33,608 bases of DNA. It comes from Bacteroidales bacterium. GTDB taxonomy: Bacteria; Bacteroidota; Bacteroidia; Bacteroidales; UBA932. Below the pieces are notes generated by a model. The model was not told the origin of the DNA, did no database searches, and saw only the letters and a list, made by a program, of their open reading frames with translations. This document shows, in pieces, positions 1 through 9,700 of the stretch. The translations under genes were made by a program, and so were the position numbers. The first letter of the stretch is position 1. Each line of letters opens with the position of its first letter. The stretch spans positions 1 through 33,608 of the forward strand of contig JAFYZX010000035.1 in assembly GCA_017548505.1 (NCBI GenBank), given 5' to 3'.

Positions 1-704
1 TGAATTTCAAATGGGGAAATAAATATGCGGGAAATGTCACATTTAAAATCAAATTCCCGCCGCTCCCAGCATCCGCTACAAAGCTAACTTTCAAGGAGGC
101 TGATGTTGTAGAGGGCTCTTGGATAATCAAAAACATAACATTGACAAATCCAAGCACGCAAAATACAGCGCAAAGCAAACAGACTACGGCTAAGAAACAG
201 ACTGCAACTACAGCAAAAAAACAGACCACGGCCAAGAAACAGACTGCAACAAAACAGAATACAACCGCCAAAAAGCAGACAACTGCTAAGAATACTTCAT
301 CGCCGAATATTCAGACTGTAGACGGAAAGACCACCTACACTAACCCGCGTCAAAGCCCAAAACGTTCATGGTATAAGGTAACAAAAGTCATAAGGACGAA
401 AACATCTACCGTCGTTCACTTCTATATTTCTCAAGGCGGTAGTGTTTATACCGCGTTTGTGGAATTGATAGATGAAGACACTAACAAGAAATATAAGGCG
501 AGAAAGGCACTTAATTTCATAGACAGCTATGATTATCCAAATGCCAATACATATAAGATCGAATTCCCGCCTCTACCGAGAAGTGTTTCGGAAGTGACTT
601 TCAAAAGCTTTGAGAAGGAAGTTTACAACATACAGCTACCGCCTCCTGCAGAACCGAAACCTAAAAACAACAGCGGCAACAAAACCGTGATTATCAACAT
701 GTAA
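1..704 (+). CDS. Secreted two-domain repeat protein, 5' end outside the window
   Basis: The frame is open from the left edge (first full codon at 3), so this is the C-terminal part of a longer protein; the TTG at 141 is not a real start. Visible parts are the end of one domain (NFKWGNKYAGNVTFKIKFPP to IIKNITL), a low-complexity K/Q/T linker (177-290), then a complete second copy starting at YTNPRQSPKRSWYKV and ending at YNIQLPPP, and a short polar tail. Both copies match the single-domain protein at 1325-1732 (shared features: PRQS near the start, GKKFKA/NKKYKA, AMNF/ALNF, KFPPLP/KFPALP, VTFK). The bases before codon 3 (tg) fit the Met of the shared AMNF motif. The function is unknown; by analogy with the signal peptide of the 1325 paralogue it is probably exported. 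It lies 35 bases before a lipoprotein gene and is probably in the same operon. Confidence 0.75.
   Translation, partial: NFKWGNKYAGNVTFKIKFPPLPASATKLTFKEADVVEGSWIIKNITLTNPSTQNTAQSKQTTAKKQTATTAKKQTTAKKQTATKQNTTAKKQTTAKNTSSPNIQTVDGKTTYTNPRQSPKRSWYKVTKVIRTKTSTVVHFYISQGGSVYTAFVELIDEDTNKKYKARKALNFIDSYDYPNANTYKIEFPPLPRSVSEVTFKSFEKEVYNIQLPPPAEPKPKNNSGNKTVIINM
177..290 (+). repeat. K/Q/T-rich coding repeat (inter-domain linker)
   Basis: Degenerate tandem units encoding KQTTAK and KQTATK variants join two copies of the same domain in the first gene. The unit is roughly 15-18 bases with silent drift. It looks like a flexible, strongly basic tether and is a likely site of copy-number change between strains. 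Confidence 0.75.
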
Positions 705-739
705 AAGGAAAGTTATTCAAATTTTTAAACATAAAGACC

Positions 740-1312
740 ATGAAAAAGATTGCAATTTTCTCAATTATCGCATTGGCGGCTGCCGTGATGGTATGCGCCT
801 GCAAAGCAAAACCGGCAGAGAATGTAGAGCAGCCTAAAGCTGCCGTAACAACCCTTGCCCCGGAACATCTGGTATCACTGATTGATGCTGACTGGGCCGC
901 TGTTCCACAGGAACTGCTCGACGCTATGGGCCTGAAAACTCTGAAAGCATTTAAGCAAGAGGTAAAAGACGCCCAGTGCGACAATCTCCAGTATTATTAC
1001 GGAAAGGGCGCTACAGTTGAACTGGACGAAGAGGGCCATCCGGTAGCAATTACCGCCGACGACGACAATGCCATTGTCATCCATCTGACAGCAGAGTCTG
1101 TAGCTTATGGAACCATTGCTTTCCGCAACGAGGCAGACTACAACGAATTCATGAAGAAAGCCGATGCCACTAAGACGGTCGGCGAAAAGGCTGTAGAAGA
1201 TGACGTGGAAATCGAGTATACCGGGCAAGGCAAGAACACCGAGGACGAGAAACAGATGCCTGGTTATGAGAAAGACAAGTGGTACATCGTTGATTTCACA
1301 GCCAATAAATAA
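740..1312 (+). CDS. Lipoprotein of unknown function
   Basis: A 190-residue protein with a short Lys-Lys N-terminus, a hydrophobic stretch to about residue 20 and a lipobox-like VCAC giving lipidation at Cys21. The mature part starts with a KPAENVEQPKA spacer and continues as an acidic, soluble domain with no motif I recognise. The ATG at 740 is the first in frame that gives a full signal sequence. It sits between two genes that carry the same beta-rich domain and is 12 bases before the second of them, so it probably belongs to the same envelope operon. A second lipoprotein with a similar KPKEQPAEEP spacer follows at 1739, but similarity between the two mature domains is too weak to call them paralogues. 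Confidence 0.7.
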   Translation: MKKIAIFSIIALAAAVMVCACKAKPAENVEQPKAAVTTLAPEHLVSLIDADWAAVPQELLDAMGLKTLKAFKQEVKDAQCDNLQYYYGKGATVELDEEGHPVAITADDDNAIVIHLTAESVAYGTIAFRNEADYNEFMKKADATKTVGEKAVEDDVEIEYTGQGKNTEDEKQMPGYEKDKWYIVDFTANK

Positions 1313-1324
1313 GAAAACCGTAAA

Positions 1325-1732
1325 ATGAAAAAGTTTTTATTATTAACAACTTTGCTACTTGTGGCATTGGCTGCGAGTGCGCAGACCTACTACAAGCCGC
1401 GTCAAAGCTCGAATAAAGCTGCTATACAGGTTGTTCAGGTTGAAAGAACGGCTAACTCCACAATTGTCACTTTGAAATATACTGCACCAAATGAAAAGTA
1501 TGTAAGTCAGATAGTCGCTTATCCGACATTGACTGACGATGCCACCGGTAAAAAATTCAAGGCGACAGATGCCATGAATTTCCAGTGGAACACCAGGTAT
1601 AAAGGAAATGTTACATATGTAATCAAGTTCCCTGCATTGCCAAAGACCACTACTTCTGTGACGTTCAAGGAGGCTGACAGGGAAGAAAACCCGTTTATCA
1701 TTAAAAATATTGCATTGCCAACCAGAAACTAG
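1325..1732 (+). CDS. Small secreted protein, single copy of the domain in the first gene
   Basis: A 135-residue protein with a cleavable signal peptide (about residues 1-20, ending LAASAQ). The rest is one beta-rich domain homologous to both copies in the gene at the left edge: PRQS at the mature N-terminus, then STIVTLKY, GKKFKATDAMNF, VIKFPALP and SVTFKEAD. I do not recognise the family and assign no function. It is 12 bases after one lipoprotein gene and 6 bases before another, so it is almost certainly co-transcribed with both. Confidence 0.75.
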   Translation: MKKFLLLTTLLLVALAASAQTYYKPRQSSNKAAIQVVQVERTANSTIVTLKYTAPNEKYVSQIVAYPTLTDDATGKKFKATDAMNFQWNTRYKGNVTYVIKFPALPKTTTSVTFKEADREENPFIIKNIALPTRN

Positions 1733-1738
1733 AAGATT

Positions 1739-2332
1739 ATGAAAAAAGTTTTGACAAAATCCATTTTGTTCTCAGCGATGGTTTTAGGTTTGGCACTGGC
1801 CTCCTGCACCGGCAAACCTAAAGAGCAGCCAGCAGAAGAGCCTGCCGCAGCAACTGTCGACTCCGCCCTTGTAGCCGCTGCCGAGAACAACCTCAAGGCA
1901 CACCAGGAGGACATCCAGACACTGTGGTATCTGGCTTATGGGGATAAGAAAATCTCCGGCTACTCTCTTGCCAACGACTATGTATATCTCAGCTCCGAGG
2001 ACGGCAAGGATGCTTTGCTCCTTTCCTTCTACAAGGATATGAAAGATATCGACAATTTTGACGGTATCCCTGTAACCGAGGGTCAGGAAGTGTCATTCCA
2101 GGGAGACGCTGTTGTGGTTAAGGGTTTCGGCCAGACCACTTATTTCGTGAAGACCGAGAACGAGGGTTTCAAGCAGCTCTTCACCGAGAGTGAAAAAGAC
2201 GGAAAGAAAGTCTTCAATGATGATCTTGGCGAGCCTTTCGGCGAGGCTGAAGCTCAGGCTTTCATTGAAAATCTCTCTAAGGAAGAGGCCACAAAGCTTT
2301 CCGACATCCTTGTCAAGTGGAAGACTGAATAA
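1739..2332 (+). CDS. Lipoprotein of unknown function
   Basis: A 197-residue protein with a hydrophobic N-terminus and a good lipobox LASC (Cys23). A TGKPKEQPAEEPAAATV spacer leads into an acidic domain with no recognised motif. It is the last gene of the left-edge cluster, 6 bases after the secreted single-domain protein and about 22 bases before the terminator at 2355. The outer-membrane or periplasmic location is inferred from the lipobox; the function is unknown. Confidence 0.7.
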   Translation: MKKVLTKSILFSAMVLGLALASCTGKPKEQPAEEPAAATVDSALVAAAENNLKAHQEDIQTLWYLAYGDKKISGYSLANDYVYLSSEDGKDALLLSFYKDMKDIDNFDGIPVTEGQEVSFQGDAVVVKGFGQTTYFVKTENEGFKQLFTESEKDGKKVFNDDLGEPFGEAEAQAFIENLSKEEATKLSDILVKWKTE

Positions 2333-2354
2333 TCAGTCTCAAAGCTGGTAAATG

Positions 2355-2385
2355 AAAAGACCGATGCCATTGCACCGGTCTTTTT
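2355..2385 (+). terminator. Rho-independent terminator of the left-edge cluster
   Basis: Stem AAAAGACCG (2355-2363) pairs with CGGTCTTTT (2376-2384), with an inner tgc/gca pair in the loop, followed by a T run. It separates the lipoprotein cluster from the engB promoter. Confidence 0.85.
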
Positions 2386-2387
2386 CT

Positions 2388-2417
2388 TTGCAGTGACTCT
2401 CAATTTTCTTAAATTTG
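2388..2417 (+). promoter_or_regulatory. engB operon promoter (-33 TTG, -7 TAAATTTG)
   Basis: TTG at 2388-2390, a 19-base spacer and TAAATTTG at 2410-2417 match the canonical Bacteroidota promoter. Predicted transcription start is near 2422, about 14 bases before the engB ATG. It rules out the TTG at 2415, inside the -7 box, as a start codon. Confidence 0.7.
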
Positions 2418-2435
2418 CAGCCAAACATTCCAGGT

Positions 2436-3062
2436 ATGAAAATCAAGAAGGCGGCATTCGCAGGAAGCAGCACCACCTTGAAAGGCAGGCCGGGCAAAAG
2501 GCTCCCGGAAATAGCCTTCATAGGGCGCTCCAACGTGGGAAAGTCTTCCCTGATTAACATGCTGTGCTCAGGAGCCGAGAAGATTACCAAGGGCAAGGAA
2601 CTTGCCCGTACCAGCTCTTCTCCTGGCAAGACAATCTCCATAAACCATTTCCTTATCAACGACAGCTGGTACCTTGTGGACCTGCCGGGATATGGCTACG
2701 CCAAGATTTCCGGCAAGCAGAGAGACGAGCTGGCCCGTATGAACAACGAGTTCATCGGAGAATCCGACGAGCTGGCCACGCTGTTCGTCCTTCTGGACTC
2801 CAGACACACCCTCCAGCAGATAGATCTTGACTTTATTACGGCTCTGGGTGAAGAAGGTATTCCTTTTTCCATTATCTTTACAAAATCAGACAAGCCGAGA
2901 AAAAGCGAGCTGGAAAAGAATATCGCGAGTGTAAAGAAAACACTGTCAGAGTATTGGGAGGAACTGCCCCCGATATTCGTCAGTTCGGCAGAGAAAGGGA
3001 CCGGAAAGGAGGAGATAATCGCCCATACGGAGCAGGTACTGAACTTATTTAGAACAAGATAA
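2436..3062 (+). CDS. engB: Ribosome biogenesis GTPase EngB (YihA/YsxC)
   Basis: A small TrmE-Era-EngA-EngB-type GTPase needed for assembly of the large ribosomal subunit. The ATG at 2436 gives 208 residues beginning MKIKKAAF, the usual EngB start; a TTG seven codons earlier lies inside the promoter box. Visible motifs are G1 GRSNVGKS (30-37), G3 DLPGYG followed by YAK, G4 TKSD, and G5-like SSAEKGTG. It is first in an operon with prs, nadE, a small membrane protein and der, with gaps of 3-14 bases. Confidence 0.95.
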   Translation: MKIKKAAFAGSSTTLKGRPGKRLPEIAFIGRSNVGKSSLINMLCSGAEKITKGKELARTSSSPGKTISINHFLINDSWYLVDLPGYGYAKISGKQRDELARMNNEFIGESDELATLFVLLDSRHTLQQIDLDFITALGEEGIPFSIIFTKSDKPRKSELEKNIASVKKTLSEYWEELPPIFVSSAEKGTGKEEIIAHTEQVLNLFRTR

Positions 3063-3072
3063 AAGCAAGAAT

Positions 3073-4017
3073 ATGGAACATCCAATCAAGATTTTCTCAA
3101 CCAGAAACTCCAGATACCTGGCTGAGCGCATTTCAAAATCGCTTAATCTGGAACTTGGCAAATCTGATGTTACGGTCTTCAGCGACGGGGAATTCCAGCC
3201 TATCTACCTGGAGAGCGTGCGCGGCGTTGCGGTGTTCATCGTCTGCTCCACTTTTCCGCCGATGGAAAACCTTATGGAACTGCTGCTTATGATAGACGCG
3301 GCAAAGAGAGCCTCTGCCTACAAGGTGGTGGCCGTAATGCCGTATTTCGGATGGGCAAGGCAGGACCGCAAGGACCGTCCGAGGGTATCCATAGGAGCCA
3401 AGCTGGTGGCAAACCTGCTGGCCGCTTCGGGATGCGACAGGATTATGACGGCAGACCTTCACGCAGACCAGATCCAGGGATTCTTCGACTTCCCGGTTGA
3501 CCATATCTACGCAAGCTCCATATTCCTGCCATACCTCCGTTCCCTCAAGCTTGAGGATCTGAGCATCGCGGCACCTGATATGGGAAGTGCCAAGAGAGTA
3601 AACGCATACTCTAGGATTATCGGCTGCCCTATGATCATCTGCCACAAGAGCAGGGAAAGGGCAAATGTGGTTGGATCGATGACCGCAATCGGAGAGGTTG
3701 AAGGAAGAAATATCGTGATTGTAGACGATATGGTGGACACCGCAGGCACCCTCTGCAAGGCAGCCAGCATGCTGATAGACAAGGGTGCAAAGAGCGTAAG
3801 GGCTCTGGCTACCCACCCTGTGCTTTCCGGAGCGGCATACGAGCACATTGCATCCTCCCCTCTTGAGGAACTGGTTGTAACTGATACCATTCCTCTCAGG
3901 GCTCCTGAAGGAGCGGACACAAGCAAGATAAAGGTTATTTCCGTCGCCGAGCTGTTCGGAGACGTGATAGACAAGGTATACAGAGACAAATCATTCGGCA
4001 ACACGCTGATGTATTAA
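3073..4017 (+). CDS. prs: Ribose-phosphate pyrophosphokinase (PRPP synthetase)
   Basis: It makes PRPP from ribose 5-phosphate and ATP for nucleotide, histidine, tryptophan and NAD synthesis. The 314 residues match the family length. Visible are the ATP-binding flexible region YFGWARQDRK (91-100), the TADLHADQIQGFF segment, the catalytic loop K and R around CHKSRERANV (190-199), and the PRPP-binding loop IVDDMVDTAGT (216-226). It starts 10 bases after engB and is followed 14 bases later by nadE, which uses a pathway that consumes PRPP, so co-transcription makes metabolic sense. Confidence 0.95.
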   Translation: MEHPIKIFSTRNSRYLAERISKSLNLELGKSDVTVFSDGEFQPIYLESVRGVAVFIVCSTFPPMENLMELLLMIDAAKRASAYKVVAVMPYFGWARQDRKDRPRVSIGAKLVANLLAASGCDRIMTADLHADQIQGFFDFPVDHIYASSIFLPYLRSLKLEDLSIAAPDMGSAKRVNAYSRIIGCPMIICHKSRERANVVGSMTAIGEVEGRNIVIVDDMVDTAGTLCKAASMLIDKGAKSVRALATHPVLSGAAYEHIASSPLEELVVTDTIPLRAPEGADTSKIKVISVAELFGDVIDKVYRDKSFGNTLMY

Positions 4018-4031
4018 AACCCCTGAAGGCA

Positions 4032-4880
4032 ATGCTCATCCACAAAGAATTCACGATTGGAGAAATCCGGTCCCGCCTGGTTAAAGGCATACAGGACTAC
4101 TTTGAAGGCTGCAATATGCAGAAAGCCGTTCTGGGCCTTAGCGGCGGCATAGATTCCGCCGTGGTTGCCGCATTGGCCGTAGAGGCTCTGGGAAGCGAAA
4201 ACGTTCACGGAATAATGCTTCCAAGCGAGTTTTCCACCCTGCATTCCATCCAGGACGCCGTGGATCTTGCGGACAACCTGGGAATCAGCTACAATGTCAT
4301 CCCTATCTCCGATATCTACAACAAGTTCATGAAGGGGCTCGAGGACGTATTCAAGGACAGAAGGGAATGGAGCACTGCCGAGGAAAACCTCCAGGCCCGC
4401 ATCAGGGGAACCTTACTGATGGCCTACTCCAACAAGTTCAACGCCCTGCTGCTTAACACCTCCAACAAAAGCGAGCTCTGCACCGGATACGGCACCCTTT
4501 ACGGAGACCTTGCAGGAGCCATAATGGTAATCGCCGACCTTTACAAGGGAGATGTCTATGAACTTGCCTACGACATCAACTGCGAAAGGGAGATTATCCC
4601 TATTTCCACCCTCACCAAGGCTCCTAGCGCCGAACTCCGCCCGGGCCAGAAAGACTCCGACTCCCTTCCGGACTACGAGCTTCTGGACCCTATCCTCTAT
4701 GCCGTAAACGAGGGAGGAAAGACCTACGCCCAGCTGGAAGAGGAAGGTTTCGACAAGGGACTTATTGCCAGAATCAGTTCTCTTACAGGAAAATCAGCCT
4801 TCAAGATCCACCAGATACCTCCAATCCTCAACATAAGCAACGCCCCTGTGGTTTACAGGGAAAAGTGCCTTATCAAGTAA
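4032..4880 (+). CDS. nadE: NAD+ synthetase, synthetase domain only
   Basis: It adenylates and amidates nicotinate adenine dinucleotide to NAD+. The 282 residues contain the PP-loop SGGIDS (37-42), the LNTSNKSE segment and the TKAPSAELRPGQKDSDSLP segment. There is no N-terminal carbon-nitrogen hydrolase (glutaminase) domain, so by sequence it should use free ammonia or a separate glutaminase. The C-terminal wording resembles the synthetase half of the long glutamine-dependent enzymes. It lies in the engB-der operon, 3 bases before a small membrane protein gene. Confidence 0.92.
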   Translation: MLIHKEFTIGEIRSRLVKGIQDYFEGCNMQKAVLGLSGGIDSAVVAALAVEALGSENVHGIMLPSEFSTLHSIQDAVDLADNLGISYNVIPISDIYNKFMKGLEDVFKDRREWSTAEENLQARIRGTLLMAYSNKFNALLLNTSNKSELCTGYGTLYGDLAGAIMVIADLYKGDVYELAYDINCEREIIPISTLTKAPSAELRPGQKDSDSLPDYELLDPILYAVNEGGKTYAQLEEEGFDKGLIARISSLTGKSAFKIHQIPPILNISNAPVVYREKCLIK

Positions 4881-4883
4881 CCG

Positions 4884-5198
4884 ATGAACACCCTCGCTGT
4901 CATACTGGCCTCCGTGGTCCTGGTAGGACTGTGCGTATTCGGGTTGTGCTTCAACATAATCTTCAAAAAAGACGGCAAGTTTCCTGATTCGGAAGTGGGG
5001 CACAACAAAGAGCTCAGAAAGAGAGGCATAGTGTGCATGAGGGAAGAGGACGAAAGGATATGGGGCAAGTCCACCCATATAAAAGTAACTGGGCAAAAAA
5101 ATAAACGTATAAAGACAGAACCCGACTCCCAGTGCTCCGCCTGCACTCAGGAATGCGCACTGAGGGGCTTAATAGAAAAAAGGGTAAATAATAAGTAA
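4884..5198 (+). CDS. Small single-pass membrane protein with C-terminal Cys cluster
   Basis: A 104-residue protein with one N-terminal membrane segment (about 4-26) and a cytoplasmic-type basic region containing [23 protein letters not shown], which I recall only as a conserved pattern in small uncharacterised Bacteroidota membrane proteins. The C-terminus has a CSACTQEC cluster (CxxCxxxC) that could bind metal or form a disulfide. It is 3 bases after nadE and 4 bases before der, so it is translated as part of that operon. Function unknown. Confidence 0.8.
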   Translation: MNTLAVILASVVLVGLCVFGLCFNIIFKKDGKFPDSEVGHNKELRKRGIVCMREEDERIWGKSTHIKVTGQKNKRIKTEPDSQCSACTQECALRGLIEKRVNNK

Positions 5199-5202
5199 CA
5201 AT

Positions 5203-6519
5203 ATGGGAATAGTAGCTATAGTAGGACGCCCTAACGTGGGAAAATCCACCCTGTTCAACCGTCTGGTGGGGCAGAGGAGAGCGATTGTGGACCAGACTGC
5301 GGGCGTAACCCGAGACCGCCACTATGGCAAGTGCGAGTGGTGCGGAAAGACATTCTCCGTAATCGACACCGGAGGATACACTACAAATTCAGAAGACGTT
5401 TTCGAGAACGAGATACGAAAGCAGGTAATGTCTGCCATAGAAGAGGCGGACGTTATACTTTTCCTCTGCGACGTGGGAACCGGAATAACGGACTACGACC
5501 AGTCCATCGCCAAGATTCTGCGCCGCACCAAAAAGCCTGTGATTCTGGCAGTAAACAAAGTGGATTCCGGAGAAAAGATCTACGGGACATACGAGTTCAA
5601 CGCCCTGGGGCTCGGAGAACCGATGGTTATTGCCTCAGCCAGCGGCGGCGGCACGGGAGACCTTCTGGACCGCCTTGTCGCCGAGCTGGAAAAAACCGGA
5701 TCCAAGGATGTGGACGAAGACCTGGCGCATCTTCCGAGAATCACGATTGTGGGAAGGCCTAACGTGGGCAAGTCATCGATGACCAACGCCCTCCTCGGCG
5801 AGGAAAGGAACATTGTAACCCCAGTTGCCGGCACTACCAGAGACTCCATCACCACCCGCTACAACAAGTTCGGGTACGACTTCCTTCTGGTGGACACCGC
5901 AGGTATGAGGAAGAAAACCAAGGTGAGCGAAGACCTGGAATTCTACTCGGTGATGAGAGCCATCCGCAGCATAGAGAATTCAGATGTCTGCATCCTTATG
6001 ATAGACGCAACGGAAGGCATCCAGGCCCAGGACCTGAACATCTTCTACCTTATCCAGAAAAACGGCAAGGGATGCGTGATTGTGGTCAACAAGTGGGACC
6101 TCATAGAAAAGGACACCATGACCATGAAGAACTTTACGGAAGACATACTCGCCAAGACCGCTCCGTTTACGGATGTTCCTGTGGTTTTCACTTCCGTAAT
6201 CAACAAGCAGAGGATCCACGACGTGCTGGAAAAGGCAATGGAAGTGTACAAAAACTACTCCCAGAAGGTGGACTGGAAAGAACTCAACGATGCCCTTATG
6301 CCGCAAATCGAAGAGCATCAGCCACCTATGTACAAAGGCAAGGAAGTCAGGATAAAATATATCACGCAGCTTCCTGTCAAGGTTCCTTCATTCGCCTTCT
6401 TCTGCAACCTTCCGCAGTACATAAAGGACCCTTATAAACGCTTCCTGGAGAACAGGTTACGGGAACGGTTCAATTTTACCGGCTGTCCTGTAAACATTTA
6501 TTTCAAGGAAAAGAAATAA
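5203..6519 (+). CDS. der: Ribosome biogenesis GTPase Der (EngA), two GTPase domains
   Basis: An essential double GTPase that acts on 50S subunit maturation. The 438 residues match the family. The first domain has GRPNVGKS (8-15), DTGG and NKVD (118-121); the second has GRPNVGKS (184-191), DTAGM and NKWD; the C-terminal KH-like domain spans about 350-438. It closes an operon that also begins with an assembly GTPase (engB), and is followed by a strong terminator at 6541. Confidence 0.97.
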   Translation: MGIVAIVGRPNVGKSTLFNRLVGQRRAIVDQTAGVTRDRHYGKCEWCGKTFSVIDTGGYTTNSEDVFENEIRKQVMSAIEEADVILFLCDVGTGITDYDQSIAKILRRTKKPVILAVNKVDSGEKIYGTYEFNALGLGEPMVIASASGGGTGDLLDRLVAELEKTGSKDVDEDLAHLPRITIVGRPNVGKSSMTNALLGEERNIVTPVAGTTRDSITTRYNKFGYDFLLVDTAGMRKKTKVSEDLEFYSVMRAIRSIENSDVCILMIDATEGIQAQDLNIFYLIQKNGKGCVIVVNKWDLIEKDTMTMKNFTEDILAKTAPFTDVPVVFTSVINKQRIHDVLEKAMEVYKNYSQKVDWKELNDALMPQIEEHQPPMYKGKEVRIKYITQLPVKVPSFAFFCNLPQYIKDPYKRFLENRLRERFNFTGCPVNIYFKEKK

Positions 6520-6540
6520 GACAATGTCTTATAAAATCAA

Positions 6541-6572
6541 GAAGCGGAAGAAAAAACTTCCGCTTCTTTTTT
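6541..6572 (+). terminator. Terminator after der
   Basis: Perfect 10-bp stem GAAGCGGAAG / CTTCCGCTTC (6541-6550 and 6557-6566), an A6 loop and a T6 run. It ends the engB-der operon. The 100 bases after it are A-rich and hold a 7-bp inverted repeat tgcaacg/cgttgca (6580-6586 and 6615-6621) upstream of the susC promoter. Confidence 0.9.
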
Positions 6573-6669
6573 ATGCCCCTGCAACGCATTTAAGGATGCA
6601 ATCGAAGAATAAAACGTTGCATAAAAAAGTCAAAAAAAATAAAAAAAAGTTGCGATTTTTTATTACAGA

Positions 6670-6693
6670 TTTGTTACATATTTATTATATTTG
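6670..6693 (+). promoter_or_regulatory. susC promoter (-7 TATATTTG, TTTG 12 bases upstream)
   Basis: TATATTTG at 6686-6693 is a good Bacteroidota -7 box; the predicted start near 6698 leaves a leader of about 31 bases. No TTG is present at the usual 19-20 spacing, but TTTG lies 12 bases upstream (6670-6673). Confidence 0.6.
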
Positions 6694-6728
6694 TTCAGCA
6701 AACCTATTTACTAACTAAAAATTATCCA

Positions 6729-9700
6729 ATGAAAAAGGTCTTACTATTCGCTTTGGCAGCGCTCATTTCCACGATGGCGTTTGCACAAAGTAAGGTTACC
6801 GGTACGGTGACCTCTAAAGAAGACGGTGGCCCTATTCCTGGCGTTAACGTCATGGTTAAGGGTACCCGTACAGGTTCCTTTACAGACGAGAACGGTAAGT
6901 ATTCCATCAATGCTCCGGCAAATGCCACCCTCGTCTTCTCTTCAGTGGGTTACACAGCAGTAGAAGTTCCGGTTAACGGAAGAAGCGTTGTAAACGCAGT
7001 TATGGCTTCTGACGCTATCGGACTGGACGAAACCATCGTCGTAGCTTACGGTACTGCAAAGAAGGGTTCCTACTCAGGATCCGCTGCAGTTGTAAAGCAA
7101 GACGCTATCAAGGACGTTCCGGTTGTCAGCTTCGAGCAGGCACTGGCAGGAAAGGCTGCCGGCGTTCAGGCAATGTCCTATTCAGGACAGCCTGGTTCCG
7201 AGGTTGAAATCAGCGTCCGCGGTTACGGTTCATTCAACGCATCCAACAAGCCACTGTACGTTATCGACGGTGTGCCAGCAACAAGTGGTGACTGGTCAAC
7301 AGGAAACATCTCCACCAGTGCAATGAACTACCTCAACCCAAGCGACATCGAGTCAATCACAATCCTCAAGGACGCAGCTGCTGCTTCCCTTTACGGATCA
7401 AGAGCATCCAACGGTGTCGTTCTGATCACCACCAAGAAAGGTAAGGAAGGAGATCTCGTATCTACCTTCAAGGCTAGCGTAGGCGTTTCCTACTTCTCCT
7501 ACAAGAAGAACCTGGAAATGGTATCCGACGCCCAGAACGAGGCTCTGCAAAGGATGTCATTCCGCAACTATGCAGAGGCTAACCCAAGCGCCTGGAGAAG
7601 CTACGGTAGTATCGACGCTTACGTGGACAACAGAATTGCAAGGTACTATCCTGCATTCGACTATGACAAGTACATCTACAAGGACTGGGAGAAAGCTCTG
7701 TTCCAGAGAGGTATCAGCCAGAACTACGAGTACAGCATCTCCGGCGGTAGCGACAAGGGCAAGATCTACGCATCAGTTGCCTACACAGACCAGCACGGTG
7801 TCGTAAAGATCGACTACCTGCAGCGTTTCACTGCAACCGTCAACGGAGAGGCCAAACTCAACAACTGGTTCAAGCTCGGCGGTATCCTCCAGTACTCATG
7901 GCAGTATCAGGACGGTCACCAGGACGGATGGTCATCAAAGGATAACCCTATGTTCATGTGGAAGGCCGTATTCATCGACAGATGGCCATACGCTTACAAG
8001 GACACCGGAGAACTCTTCGAGGAGAGATTCTCAACAAGATTCAACACCATCAACCCTGTAGCTCAGTACAAGCACCAGATTAACGATGCAAAGCAGAACA
8101 GGACAATCCTCAAGGGATGGGCTGAGATTGCCTTCACCGATTATCTGAAACTCAAGACCACTCTCTCAAGCGACTGGCTGTATGTACACGACAAGTTCGG
8201 ATGGCTCTACGGTCACCCTAACTTCACCGCTTACGGAACCGGTTACGCTTCAGACAAGCACCGTAATATCAACAAGGTTGTAAGCTCTACAACTTTGAAC
8301 TTCGACAAGTTGTTCGACGTTCACCACGTATCAGCAATGGTAGGTTGGGAGGCTGAAAGGGAGAAGTTCAACGGACTCCGCCTTGGAAAGACCGACTTCA
8401 GCTACCTGGGTGCAACAGAGAGCGTTATGGGAACAACCTTCGACGAGGGTTATGCATGGAGCCATGAAGAAGGCCTGCTTTCACTCTTCGGAAGTGCAAG
8501 CTATGACTTCGACTCCAAGTATTATCTGACCGGAACATTCCGCCGCGACGGTTCTTCCAGACTTGCTCCTGATACAAGATGGGGTAACTTCTGGTCCGTT
8601 TCCGGAACATGGAGATTCTCAAAGGAGAAATTCCTGGAATATCCTTGGATGAACGACGGTAAGATCAGGGCTTCTTACGGTACTTCCGGAACCCTTCCAT
8701 CTGACCTGTTCGGCTACATGTCTGTTTACGACTACTGGCAGTATGGCGACGAAGGAGCCAGCTACCCTGGCAACATCGCCAACACAGATCTGACCTGGGA
8801 GAAGAACAAGAACTGGAACATCGGTCTGGATGCAACAATCTTTGACAGATACACATTCACTGTCGAGTACTTCAACAGAAAGACCACAGACCTGCTCCTC
8901 GATGCTTCTGTAGCCTCAACAACGGGATTCAGCTCAACCCTTATGAACAAGGGTAGTATGGTTAACCGCGGATGGGAAATTTCCGCAAACGTGGACATCA
9001 TCAAGGAAAAGGATATGGAACTGAGCGTAGGAGCCAACTGGAGCCGCGTTCACAACGAGGTTCTGAAGCTCTCTACCGATGACGAGGCAATCAACAGCGG
9101 CTGGTTCTGGTGGAAGAAGGGATACAACTTCTATCAGTTCTATACAAGAGAGTATCTGGGAGTAAACAAGAGCGGTTCCACCATCAACGGTGTACTGCCA
9201 GGATGGCCTATGTATGCAGAAGGTTCCTTCTACGAGAAGGGCGAGATTGTTGACCAGGATGTAACCCTGAGAGACGGTACCGTTATTAAGGAAGGTTCCG
9301 CTATGCCTTACGACGGATACAACTACGCTCCTGCAAGAAGAGGAAGCGCCAGCTCTATGGTTATCCATGGAAAGAGGGCTATGCCTAAGTACTTTGGCGG
9401 ATTCAACGCTAACTTCCGCTGGAAAGACCTCACCTTCAGCATGGCTTGGACCTACAAGGTTGGCCATTACCTCTGCAACTCAACTCAGGATGAGGTTGCA
9501 AACGACGGTTACAGAACCTTCGGACAGCCTATCATGAAGACCCAGCTCAATCCTTGGACTCCTGAGAATCCAAATTCAGACGTTCCAATGCGTATCTACG
9601 ACAACAACCAGGGTGGTTACTACAACTCATCCCGTATGCTCGTAAAGGGTGACTTCGCAAGACTGAAGAATATGACAATCTCCTACAATCTTCCTAAGAA

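Noticed and set aside
6524-6718. Small plus-strand frame after der
   Set aside because: It runs through a perfect terminator hairpin and the susC promoter, and encodes a Lys-rich low-complexity string.
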